From Branchinecta lynchi (lineage: Eukaryota > Arthropoda > Branchiopoda > Anostraca > Branchinectidae): 64,000 nt of DNA. The notes beneath the pieces were generated by a model. It worked only from the letters and a program-made list of their open reading frames with translations. It was not told the origin of the DNA and ran no database searches. The stretch spans positions 15,516,849 to 15,580,848 of the forward strand of contig JAKZAP010000001.1 in assembly GCA_023053575.1 (NCBI GenBank), in the 5' to 3' direction. The position numbers and the translations under genes were made by a program. Positions 46,704 to 56,655 of the stretch are shown here, piece after piece. Every line of letters starts with the position of its first letter. Position 1 is the first letter of the stretch.

Positions 46704-46970
46704 ATTTACTTGAGTATTTTAAGTATATACTTGAAGTTTTGAAGTAGGAACTTGAATTTTTGAAGTAGGTACTTGAATTTTTTAAGTAGGTACTTGAATT
46801 TTTTAAGTAGTTACTTGAATTTTTGAAGTAGGTACTTGAATTTTTTAAGTAGGTACTTGAATTTTTGAAGTAGGTACTTGAATTTTTTAAGTAGGTACTT
46901 GAATTTATTAAGTAGGTACTTGAATTTTTTAAGTAGGTACTTGAATTTATTAAGTAGGTACTTGAATTTA
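46704..46970. repeat. 21-bp tandem array, about 13 units
   Basis: Units of AGGTACTTGAATTTTTTAAG plus T repeat about 13 times between the end of PolB and the start of the ATPase gene. The outer units are more diverged. Each unit carries an A/T tract in phase every 21 bp, two helical turns, as in intrinsically bent DNA. The array overlaps the PolB stop codon. Confidence 0.92.
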
Positions 46971-49900
46971 ATGTTTATAACCTAAAGGTAAAGTTTGTAT
47001 TTTATCGCTTGTTACTATCCTTTTATCATCCTTAGGATCTAACGCTTTTTTATTCTGTTCTTCTAGAAACATATTGTGCTTGTATGATCTTAAAGCACAA
47101 TGGACACTTCTAATGCTTTATTTTGTATTAAATGCTTCACAAATAAACATTTCCGACTTCCTTTAGAAGGCATTACGAAAATCGGCCGTTTTCTTGTTAT
47201 CCCTTGTCTTTACCTCTCTGGGATTTCGGCGATCCAAATCTTAGGAGCTGGGATATCGTGGCAGGAAATTCAAAAACTCCCAGCAATGCTTGTTATGAAA
47301 GGATATATTTGAGATGTCACCAAAGTCAAGCAGGATATGCAGTTTACTTGATTGTTCTAGTGTTTCATCAGAAGTTCCATGTTTTAAAGGGTCTATTAGA
47401 AGTGTTTCTTTGTGGAATAGTGTTGTGAAGCTTGATTAACTTGCTTTATAAACTGTACCAGAATATGCAATAAGTTTATAAAAATAACATAGCTACAAAA
47501 AATCATTAAAAAACAAATAGCCTATTCAAGTCTGAATTATACAAGCTGGTTTATGCATAAAATAAAGATCTACTAAGGATTATAAGAAACATCACTTTTA
47601 TCTTTGTCCAAGCTAGTAAATTGAGCATGTACTGGCCCAAAAAATTACGCTTTGAAATGTCACAGAGAAGAAGCTGTTGAAAAAGCCGCTGAGCTAGGGG
47701 GTAATCATTGCTCGTAGGTTGTTTCAGAGTGGGATTGGGGTAGTTTGGTGTGCCCATTGAACTTTAAGTTGTACTGGGTTATAGAAAGGTTTTCCGTTTT
47801 ACCAAACAGTACATCCTTATAGTTTTGAATCGTAATTTTATCTTTAACTATATTGGTTTTTATTCCTTTTAGTTTTTTGCTAGCTTTTGAAGGGTCTTGG
47901 TTGTCCTTTAAATAAGCATATACTTTTGATCGTAATCCAACAAATTATGTCATAACCTGTCCACCTAATTCATCTTTCATCATTCCTATCACTTTCTTAT
48001 TGACATTAGGAAACCTGTATGGATTATCTTTCGCATAATCAGATGTATCGAACCTCTCATTCAAATCCTGTTTGATATCTTGATAAAAATCTTCAGTTCT
48101 AATATCATATATGAAAGAATCAGTGTCCATATAACACAAATCAATTTTATCTCCATATTTAGGCTTCATATAATCATAATGGAATTCATACATCAATAAC
48201 TTGGATAGTTCCAATACAGCAAAGCCGATATACATTGGTTTGTCTAATTTTATCTTTTCCTTTGACATTCTTGCTACTGAAAAGTTTTCACTGAATATTA
48301 TTTCAGATTTAAAGTTGGGTTTCTTTATTATTTTTTCTCTTGTTGTATCATTCGTTATTATTTCCATATCCGCTCGCTTCCTTACGTTTTCCATGGTTTT
48401 TCCAAAGCAAGCATTATTCATAAGCTTAAAGAAGTCCTTTTCAAAGTCATTTGTACCCTTAGTTCTAAGTGCTGTGTTGTGGTCTATATATCCTTTTAAG
48501 TAAGCACTTTCAGTGAATCCTAGTATTCTGTGTACTCTTTTCAATATCAAGCCTTTTTGTAAATAAAATTCTAGGTTCCTGTGGTGAACTACATAGTTGG
48601 TTTTATCTATTACTGTGGTACATAGCTTACCGTTAAAGTGTTCGGGTGCTAATGGTACATCCTTGTGTAATCCGTGTAGTTCTTTTGGATATTCTAAATC
48701 TACCTCATATATAGCACCCACATCTTGTCTCACCGACTTAATCGTAATCACCGACTTGATATGACTTTTCAGATGGTTGTAATACTCGATTGATTCGTAT
48801 TCATTCCTTTCTTTCAAATCATCCGGTATGGAAATGAATTGGAAATCATTCGCTGGTAAATCTTGTGACATTGCCCACCCATATAAATTATTTTTATCCA
48901 AATACACTAAATAATTAGATGGCTTATTCTTATTATAATCACTTGTATATTTATTATTTGCTTTTGCGTATCTTTTTATACATTGGGATACACCACCTCT
49001 TATTCCTTTTTCTATAAAGGTATACATGTCTTCCTTTGAGAATAACGGCAAGTCTACTTTCGAATGCTTTAGGAAAGCATCCCATGTTAGTCCAGGAGCT
49101 GAGAAGTAATGAAGTGGATCCAGATCATAATTATGTATACAAACGTTCCTGAAATTCTCCACAACATCTGATAGAATTAACACATCACTTTTTAGGTACA
49201 ACTTGGTATAATCAAGTAAAGTTTCACAGTTAAATTGCTTCCATATAGATACCGCTCTTTTATAATCACTTTTGTCAATACCTTTCCCCGTCAACCTAGA
49301 ATAAAAGCTTTCTATTGATGGTAACTTTGTACATTTCATTTTATCGAAACTATCTACGAATTCATAGGGATACACCCCTTTTTTAATTATTTCTTTGAAT
49401 TCATCGTCATTTTTGAAGCTGTTAGATGTGAATTTGAAATTCTGTCTTAGATGATTACAAGGTACTTTGCCATCACATGTTGCTAAATTTGCTGATAGTT
49501 TGTCTAAAGATGAAGCCATAAATCTAATTGAATCTATAAACCGCATCTCATATTTTATTTCCATATCCGCTTTTGTAATACTTATTGATTTTGAGAATGA
49601 GATGAAACTTTCTGCACTTTCAAAAATTCCGTTATCAGGTATCAATTCTCTAACAAATAAATGAGAATCATATTTTGATAAATTATGTATCACTACCGGG
49701 ATATGCCTAGGAATCCTGTATTTCATATTACATTCAGCATGAGCAAATCCCCTATCTTCTCCTGTCATGTGGTCGTGATCAAAGTGAGGATTTTCAGTAA
49801 TTTCAGTTGTACAGATGTGACAAGTCTTATTCATTAGATTTTTCCATTTTTCGGTAATTTCTGCATTGGTATAAGTATGGTTTCTTTGTCTGCTTTCATA

Positions 49901-51718
49901 TTTGTTTGCAATTTCTGTGGATACTTTTGTAACGGTTTTAACAAAATGTCCTGCAGCGTCTTCACCGAAATAATCGTAGTATTTGTTCTGGTTTGTATCA
50001 AAGGAACAGCATACCTGAAATCCGTAAGCAAATGGTTTCTGTTTGGCCACTTTTATTGTTTTCTTTCCGTTTACCTGATTGTATTCTTCGTTATAAGACT
50101 CAAAGTCTGCTATTATGCAATAAGGTACTTTCATTTGTTTTGCAATATTTTTATATTGTATACTTGAACCTTCAGGAGGCATTATTATATCAGGATCTTC
50201 GCAATTATTTTTACTTTCATGTTTTTCAAAGTGTTCTTCTTTTGTAAAATGCCTTCCGCAAAAAGTGCATAGGTATGTCTTTGTTTTATTTTTAGAGATT
50301 TGACTACCAACTAATCTGCTCAGATCCTTTACCAGTACATAATGATTATCGAAATATAATAAACTAATAACATGTTTAGCTGTTTTGCCATTGATTGTAC
50401 TTTTTAGTATATGACTTCTGATAATTTTCTCTTTTTCAATTTGAAATAAACAAATCTTAATGTTGTATCTATTTTCAAATTTGTGTATATCTTTAGTATC
50501 CATTGGGAAGTTGGTAACCCCTTCGAAATCAAATTCGTTCTCATATTGTTTATATTTCGAAATTCTTTCCGGATGATCCTTAGCTGGATGTAGATTTGCT
50601 AAGATAGACCAAAGGAAACATTTCTGGTCGTTATTTTCAATATTCAAGCAAGCTCTTTTATTTTTTACGAAATCTGGCAGTATTTTAAGCGTTCCTCCCA
50701 TGTAAGATTCTATTCGTGTCATCCTATAATCAATTCCTTCATACCGACTAAATTGTAGCCCAGATCGAGGGGTATTACTTAAAGAACTAAGTCTCTTGTT
50801 ATTATCATCCAAATGATTATGAGTAAGAATGCTATTTTTATTTAAAATCCAAGAAGTACTGTTGTAATACACTACTACTTCTTCATCATTCTCCTGTCGA
50901 TGGAAAATAATACGAGTTACAAACTGAACTCTATACTGATAAAGTTCATTCATTCTTCGTCTCAAATCTGCGAAAACAAAAGCAATAAGAGTATGTTCAT
51001 CTCTTCCATTGCTTTCAACTGATACGTTTACAGTGTACAAATTCTCATTTTCCCTAGAGATAGTAGGTTGTTGTTCTTCTTCAGTTCTAAATAAATGATC
51101 AGGAATTAATTTTTCTTCTTTGATTTTTTTCTTATTTATGAAGAGAGTTGATAAACCAATGGGTTTCTGTCTACTGTTATCACGTCTTTCTGTTTGATCT
51201 CTTATGATATCTCTATTTTTCTGTACGGAATCTTTATGTTTGGTAATAATATTATTATAGTATTCTCCAACTCTTTTTAGTACTTCTTCTCGGTTTCCGC
51301 GAGTTGATAGGTTCTTGTTTTTCAGAAATTTCTTTAATTCACTCGTCTCATTTTCTTTGTTATCATTGTATTCTTGTTTTAGTTTTGTAATGGTGATATT
51401 ATTTTCTTTTATCTCATCTTCCAGAATGGTTCGTAATCTCGGTTCTGGTTTGTAGTCGGATGGTCTGTTCTTATTATGAGTTCTTTCGTTTCTGCGTTCA
51501 ATTTTAATTTTATCTTCAGCTATCAAAATATACTTATTAAGATGGTTTATTATATTATTTGTTATTTCATATTTCTTAGCTCCATTTGTTTTGATTTTAT
51601 TAATTTTCGCATAAGTCCGCAGTTCATTATATGTGTATAGCGATAATCTTTGTATAACCGCTTTGTTGTTTGATATAACCTTTTTATAAAGCTGAATAAC
51701 CTCTGCAGTATTCATCAT
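46968..51718 (-). pseudogene. DNA polymerase B (protein-primed type), interrupted
   Basis: It replicates the element. The open part (47945-51718, 1257 codons) has, in order: a SAP-like segment (LKKFLKNKNLSTRGNREEVL, about 125-145), a CFLWSI...NHYVLVKDL domain (about 365-470), a C2H2 finger (YLCTFCGRHF, about 483), Exo I DFESY (about 536), an HNH-like insert (CHIC...HFDHDHMTGE...CNMKYR, about 635-665), Exo II HNLSKYDSHLF, Exo III YLKSDVL (about 843), Pol A DKNNLYG (about 942), Pol B KLMNNACFGKT (about 1102) and Pol C YMDTDSF (about 1198). A TAA at 47945-47947 then stops it. The C-terminus (FVGLRSKVY...) continues in the same frame, is cut by a 670-bp insertion, and resumes in that frame to a stop at 46968-46970. 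The start is CCCTATTAAATG. Two lesions make it inactive as sequenced. Confidence 0.93.
47094..47763. mobile_element. 670-bp TTAA-flanked insertion inside PolB
   Basis: It is flanked by TTAA at 47090-47093 and 47764-47767. Its ends are imperfect inverted repeats: AGCACAATGGACAC and, on the other strand, AGTTCAATGGGCACAC. It has no transposase. TTAA duplications are the mark of piggyBac-type targeting, although these termini are not the canonical CCC-type ends, so the superfamily is uncertain. Removing it together with one TTAA leaves the PolB frame unbroken at this place, which confirms both borders. Confidence 0.85.
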
Positions 51719-51732
51719 TTAATAGGGGAACA
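51719..51732 (-). promoter_or_regulatory. TAAATG late-promoter-like motif at the PolB start
   Basis: The minus strand reads TTCCCCTATTAAATG into the start codon. The same Y-C-T-A ... TAAATG layout precedes the genes starting at 41796, 42183, 42929, 44861, 45797, 45981 and 46675, and weaker forms precede those at 40426, 43760, 52201 and 53111. An AAAATTATTT-like AT-rich block usually lies 5-15 bases further up. TAAAT is the vaccinia late-promoter core, and TCTA is the reported late motif of the virophage mavirus and its host virus CroV. Confidence 0.6.
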
Positions 51733-51798
51733 TTTTTATTAATGAATTTCCCCCGTCTGCGTTTTCTCAGTCGTAAAGAAAAGCACTGGTTTCAGTAT

Positions 51799-52142
51799 GC
51801 GTTTCACGGAGCAAGCGCTATCTAGATTCTCTCCGACCAGTCAAGAAAGATTCAGTACAGCTCCGTAGATAGCAGATGTGTTTTGCGTTTCACGGAGCAA
51901 GCGCTATCTAGATTCTCTCCGACCAGTCAAGAAAGATTCAGTACAGTTACGTAGATAGCAGATGTGTTTTGGGTTTCACGGAGCAAGCGCTATCTAGATT
52001 CTCTCCGATCAGTCAAGAAAGTTTCAGTACAGTTCCGTAGATAGCAGATGTGTTTTGCGTTTCACGGAGCAAGCGCTATCTAGATTCTCTCCGATCAGTC
52101 AAGAAAGATTCCATACAGTTTAGCAGGTGGCGGATGTGTTTC
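51799..52142. repeat. 86-bp tandem array, four units, in a divergent intergenic region
   Basis: Units start at 51799, 51885, 51971 and 52057 with GCGTTTCACGGAGCAAGCGC. Each contains GCTATCTA near its start and TAGATAGC near its end, an 8-bp inverted repeat, and the first unit also has ACGGAGC/GCTCCGT. The last unit decays at its 3' end. The array separates the diverging PolB and 140-aa genes, which suits an enhancer, binding-site cluster or replication signal. It is GC-richer than the surrounding element. Confidence 0.93.
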
Positions 52143-52200
52143 GAATCGCGAACCTTTCATTCAATCAAATAATTTCTGAAACAATTTTATTACATAATAA

Positions 52201-52623
52201 ATGGAAGAATTAGAAAAGAAAATGTATGTTTACCGTCGCAGTTACAAGTACTACAATCGTATAAGTAATAGCTTACTTGTATCCAAATTCCTCTTTTCGG
52301 CGGCAGGAATGTCTGCGTTTCTAGTGCTACCTTTAGCTTCTTTAAGTTTGGGTGCTGTTATCATCGAAATAATTGAAAAGCAGTTAAGCATTGCTGATAG
52401 AAAAGCAGAATTTAGGACAAATTACAATTTTTATACTGAGTTGTTGTCAATGCTAAAATGCGGTCAATTAACAATTGAGGAGGTAATTCAGAGAGAAACA
52501 GAGATGCGTAAAAGCTTTCGATTTTTTCCTCGCGAAAAATACATGAAACAGGTTCGCTTGAACGGTTATAAATATTGTAAGAACGAAACTATCAAAATAC
52601 AAGAAAATTTACCAAAAATATAA
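52201..52623 (+). CDS. Putative membrane protein of the Polinton, 140 aa
   Basis: It is the only minus-array-opposed gene apart from the right TIR copy. Residues about 24-57 form a hydrophobic stretch (LLVSKFLFSAAGMSAFLVLP ... LGAVIIEII) that can make one or two membrane spans. The flanks are basic and helical, with TIEEVIQRETEMRKSF (about 92-107). Small helical membrane proteins occur in other Polintons, but I cannot name the family. The start is ACATAATAAATG, with the element's typical start motif. The frame is intact. Confidence 0.65.
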   Translation: MEELEKKMYVYRRSYKYYNRISNSLLVSKFLFSAAGMSAFLVLPLASLSLGAVIIEIIEKQLSIADRKAEFRTNYNFYTELLSMLKCGQLTIEEVIQRETEMRKSFRFFPREKYMKQVRLNGYKYCKNETIKIQENLPKI

Positions 52624-52624
52624 A

Positions 52625-52867
52625 ATTTTTGCAAAACCTCCCACCCCAGACTTTGAAGATTGAAGATGTTTATTTGTCGTCTTATTATTTTTTATGGTGT
52701 GTCTGGGGTGCCCCGTGAGGGGAGGAAACCCTCTGAGTTTTTTGTTCGCCATCCTCACCATTAACCACAAGCTGATGGCGGGATTCGATCTCACGACATC
52801 ATTGATGAAGTGGTTGATCTAAGACGTTGCAACATCTTAGACCACTACACCAACGGGGCCTGCAGAA
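52625..52867 (-). mobile_element. tRNA-derived SINE inserted in the Polinton
   Basis: Read on the minus strand, GGCCCCGTTGGTGTAGTGGT starts a tRNA-like head. Box A TGGTGTAGTGG is at 52852-52842 and box B GAGATCGAATCC at 52792-52781, with an unusual AAGATGTTGCAACGTCTTAG hairpin between them. A tRNA-unrelated body (GGCGAACAAAAAACTCAGAG, a CCCCTCACGGGGC hairpin) follows down to about 52625. It lies between the membrane-protein gene and the right TIR, so it probably inserted after the element arrived. Confidence 0.65.
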
Positions 52868-53030
52868 TCTCCGCAACGAAATGTTTTGTGATGTGAATAC
52901 TAATGCGCAATGAGATTTTCTGTTTTGTGTTGCCCTAAGAGCTTTATCAGTACTAGAGGCAGAATTGTGGGTACGTCGAGGAGATTTTAATTTGATGATG
53001 TGATGAATATCGATTTGGATTTTTTTTTTT

Positions 53031-53664
53031 TACATTAGATATTATCAATAAAAATATGTATGTGAGTTTGTGAGTCTGGATTTTTATTTAATAAAATCAT
53101 CCACTTATAAATGGAGTCCACAAAGGAAGTCTTGAATACAATCAGAATGAATAAATACAATGAGACAATCAGGAAAGAAGAACTAGTTCTAGGATTGAAA
53201 TATACTATCGTTAAAATGAGAATTGCTAAGACAAAATATGGTGATAAGTTGGTTGTAGTTATTAATCATAATGACAAACCCTGTGATTTGTTTATAACTC
53301 AGAAATATAATGCCATTGCTAACGAATTACTTTTAAAGAAAAATCTGGTTTTGCAGCCTATTGTACGCGAAAACAAGAACAAAGAAATATATGTAGATTT
53401 AGAACTGTTTACTCAGTAATATTTGAATAAAAAAAATGTAAAAAGAAAAAAAAAAGAAGTAGTAGTATATTGTAGTATTTTATATGTAGTAAAGGGTAAT
53501 ATTCTCATTTCTTGTATCCTTTATTTTGGAAGTAAGAAAATAAAAATGTTCTTAAAAAGGGGGATAATTTGGTAAAAAGGATGTTAAAATTTAAGAAATT
53601 GATGTTAAAATGGGGTTTTGAAATTGGGGGGAGGGTGGAGTGGGAGCCGGTTTATATAACTACT
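53031..53664 (-). repeat. Polinton right terminal inverted repeat
   Basis: It is the inverted copy of 39897-40506, ending ...TATATAACTACT. It is about 24 bp longer because of an A-rich expansion after the ORF (around 53430-53455). It also carries the last codons of the major capsid gene as a non-functional duplicate at 53031-53075. Confidence 0.93.
53111..53419 (+). CDS. TIR-encoded 102-aa protein, right copy
   Basis: It is the same protein as at 40118-40426 with three amino-acid differences (in the segments LGLKYTIVK, RENKNKE and EIYVD). About twelve nucleotide differences separate the copies, most at third positions. The start motif is ACTTATAAATG, slightly different from the left copy. 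Reading is outward to the element's right end. Function is unknown; possible small DNA-binding protein by shape only. Confidence 0.75.
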   Translation: MESTKEVLNTIRMNKYNETIRKEELVLGLKYTIVKMRIAKTKYGDKLVVVINHNDKPCDLFITQKYNAIANELLLKKNLVLQPIVRENKNKEIYVDLELFTQ

Positions 53665-53670
53665 GCCATG
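53665..53670. repeat. Polinton target-site duplication, right
   Basis: GCCATG immediately follows the ...ACTACT end and equals 39891-39896. Confidence 0.9.
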
Positions 53671-54056
53671 GGTGAGAAAGGTAATAGGTATGGCAACCTT
53701 GTCAGCAAGTCTTTCAGTCTCTCTAGCCTAATGGTTCAACCAAGTTTCCCAACGATTACACGACCATCAGTTTTCTCATCTGGCACAGACGTGTTCCAAA
53801 CCCTAAAGGTCCAACACAGGTATTAACTTTCGTACAGTACGTACGCTAATATTTTTTCGCCAAAATATTGCAATAAAAATTCCGCACATAATTACTGATA
53901 AACCTGTGATGTATACCCTGGAAACAGTTCGCTCATTTACCAAATCCTCCGCGGCATGCAGGGCTCTTTTCAATCGTCTGCGATTCAGTCCATTTCGAAG
54001 GTGGTTTGGCCTACAAAGATATGCGATTTTATCAGTTTGACCTCGTTTCTTAGTAG
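53671..54056. other. Right flank of the Polinton
   Basis: There is no recognisable gene or repeat in this stretch. Confidence 0.4.
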
Positions 54057-55535
54057 AACAAGAGCTAGAAGCTCATATGGCACTTGCAAGGCTGGGCAAG
54101 AGGATATAAGTAGGAGTTTGCCAATTCGTGGGTTTGTTGTGATCATTAGTAAGCAAAACCTTTGAGATAAGAATGATCATGGGACCTTGGAAATCACGAG
54201 AACGCATCGGTTGGTAAACAGTATTATATTTTGGCACTTGGCTGTGATGATGCGCACTTTGAGGGCGCTAGAAATTCATCTCTAATCAAAATCCTTGAGG
54301 CAAAAATTATCCTGGGCCCTTTAGAATCATGAATATATATATATTGGTCAAAGTATTTTTTTTGACTTTTCGGTTAAGATGCGCACTTTAAGGGTGCTAG
54401 AAATCCATTTCTAAGCAAAACCCTTGAGGCATAAACTACCGTGGGCTCATGGGATCATGAAAATGTATATTTTGCTTAAAATTCTTTTTACTTAGCGCTT
54501 AACCCTTTCGATCAGTACTTGAGATATGGTCGGATCTGGGAAGTGACAATTTCTAAGCCAATCTTGTCAAATCTCTAATGTTCAAGCCGAGTTTCATGGT
54601 CCTAGAACATCTGGAAATACATTAAAAGCGGAATTCTGGAGGGGGGGGGCCTCCAACTCCCCCCAGAGTGCCCCAGTCTGGTCCGGTTCTGTCACTGATG
54701 TACCTAGGGCTTATGCTTGTTCTTCCCAACAAGTGTCATCCCAATCGCTACACGCTAAGCGTGTGACACAATCCCCCCCCCCCCCCCCCATCCCCCCGAC
54801 ATTGATCGAATCCTGGCCGCACTTGAAATTTGACATCTGAGACATCCGAATATAAAGTTTCATTAAGATCCGGCCACCCGTTCAAAAGTTGGACATAACT
54901 GAACATTCCGGATTCCCCCTTCCTCCACTCCCCCTACGATGGTTAAATCGGAGAAACGACTGCTCTTACGTTAAAATGTCGCATCCCTGACATGGCTTTC
55001 ATCGTCCTAGCACATGCAGATGAATCTTAACTCGAGATCGCCGGAATTCCGGAACCCTCCTTCCAACTCCCCCCACAGGTCCCGGACCCGCTCCGGTCTT
55101 GTCAAATATGTATCTAGGGCTTGTGCATGTTCTTCCCACCAAGTTTCATCCCGATCCGTCCACTCTGAACATGTCACACGATTTCCGGTTCCCCTGTCCA
55201 ACTCCCCACCAAAGTCACCGGATTTATTCCGGACTTTAAGTGTACCATGTGAGACACGAGATCTTTCCAAATATCAAGTTTCATTAAGATTCGATTCCCC
55301 GTTCAAAAGTTACACATATCAATATTCCGGATTCTCCCTCCGCTCTCCCCCCCCCCCCCCACAGTGTTCAGATCGGGGAAGTGACTACTTCCAAGTTAGT
55401 TTGTGGGGTCCCTAATCTGCCTGCCAAGTTTCATCGTCCTAGCACATCTGGAAGTACCTAACACGCGATAACCGGACTGACCGACCGACCGAAAGGTGAT
55501 CGCTATATGGCACTTGGCCGGAAGGCAAGTGCCAT
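54057..55535 (-). mobile_element. R2 element, complete inverted copy (1.5 kb)
   Basis: The 3' terminus, inverted, is AACAAGAGCTAGAAGCTCAT then ATGGCACTTGC at 54057. The 5' hairpin, inverted, is ATGGCACTTGGCCGGAAGGC then AAGTGCCAT ending at 55535. It contains 125-bp units (54110-54500) followed by G/C-rich 430-bp units with C-run tracts. It shows that the two unit types belong to one family. Confidence 0.7.
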
Positions 55536-55867
55536 GAAAAAAAACGAGATGGATATCCTACACTTTTTAAAACAGATTTCCATCCAATGTTTTGATATCC
55601 GTTCCGATTTGTCTACCGTACGTTCAATGTTGGGCTGACTGTAGTACTGGAGCGTCTGGATGGGCGGGGGGGGGGGGGGGGCTCGCCATATAGGTAGCAA
55701 TAAATGGCATAAACGTTCATTTCCAGATAACTTCGACAATATGTTCGGTTGGATACGATCTGACAAACAGAGATATTCATACACCATCTCTGAACCTGAA
55801 TTACAATTGGGCTTCACCAAAACGCCGCCTAATAGTCGGCCTATCATGCTGCCCTTTAATGTTACTC

Positions 55868-56155
55868 TTATTCAAACAATGTTTACAACGGATACGTCAG
55901 CTACGATTCTTCGTCAGCGATATCTCGGCCCTTCTTGGCAAGGATCCTCGTCAGGCTGTCAATCCTCTGGTTCAACTTCGGGGAAGGAAAAAAACCTGTA
56001 ATTATTACAGGTTGGTTTAGATTACAGGTTTGTTTCCTTCCCCGAAGTTGAACCAGAGGATTGACAGCATGACGAGGACCCTTGCCAAGAAGGGCCGAAA
56101 TATCGCTGACGAAGAATCGTAGCTGACGTATCCGTTGTAAACATTGTTTGAATAA
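55868..56155. mobile_element. Foldback element, 135-bp arms
   Basis: TTATTCAAACAATGTTTACA at 55868 is mirrored by TGTAAACATTGTTTGAATAA ending at 56155. Arms of about 135 bp match with only a handful of differences and enclose about 17 bases around ATTACAGGTTGG. The product of transcription would be a long hairpin RNA. Each arm holds CTGACGA/ATGACGA, a GC stem and GAGA/GAAA, a hammerhead-like core. It has no ORF, so it is a non-autonomous element. Confidence 0.75.
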
Positions 56156-56655
56156 ATGTTTCAAAGTCAGCTTGGGCTCAAAGAATATTTAATGTTACTC
56201 TGCGTAATCTTTTCTGTTCCATAATTTAAAGCTCGAATTCTTAGTTTCTAGGATTCGGGAAGATTTTTGAGAGATTCGGTAAATTTGGGCTCTGCTCCCC
56301 CCCCCCCCTAACGAAAATGCACTTGCGACGCCCCTGCCTGTCGTACCTATAATACTTGTGCAATCAAAATCCGGAATAACTCCATACATTCTCAAACTCG
56401 GAGATCATCAGAAACCCCTAACGACACCAGACTGATTTTTACTCTTTCCATGTTTCGACACTTTCGATGAGTTACATACTCTCAAGAATTGTTTGCGAGA
56501 AGCTTAGTCGCCTGTAACTTTGTCCGCATTTTTGCTAGAAGTCACCGGGCGCGGGATATGGGTTAAAATAGCCAAAGCCGTAGATAATCTGTTAAAAGCC
56601 CAGTCCAGTTTTATAAAGTTTCAAGTCCTTTGGAGTGGAGGGCTCAGCTACTTAC

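Larger units (their letters stand above)
39897..53664. mobile_element. Maverick/Polinton virus-like DNA transposon, 13.8 kb
   Basis: It is bounded by TIRs of about 610-634 bp with 5'-AG ends and the 6-bp duplication GCCATG. It encodes the diagnostic set: PolB, retroviral-type integrase, FtsK/HerA-class ATPase, adenain-like protease, double-jelly-roll major capsid and single-jelly-roll minor capsid proteins, plus accessory genes. All but two genes run on the minus strand. Family knowledge says such elements integrate with their own integrase, copy themselves with protein-primed PolB and may form virions (adintovirus relatives). Here PolB and both capsid genes are broken as sequenced, so this copy is probably defective or dependent on help from intact copies. 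Confidence 0.97.

Noticed and set aside
46704..46968. The 21-bp array reads as a heptad-like peptide (L-x-K-F-K-Y-L repeated) in one minus-strand frame.
   Set aside because: There is no start codon, an in-frame stop occurs midway, and any 21-bp repeat gives a 7-residue periodic peptide.
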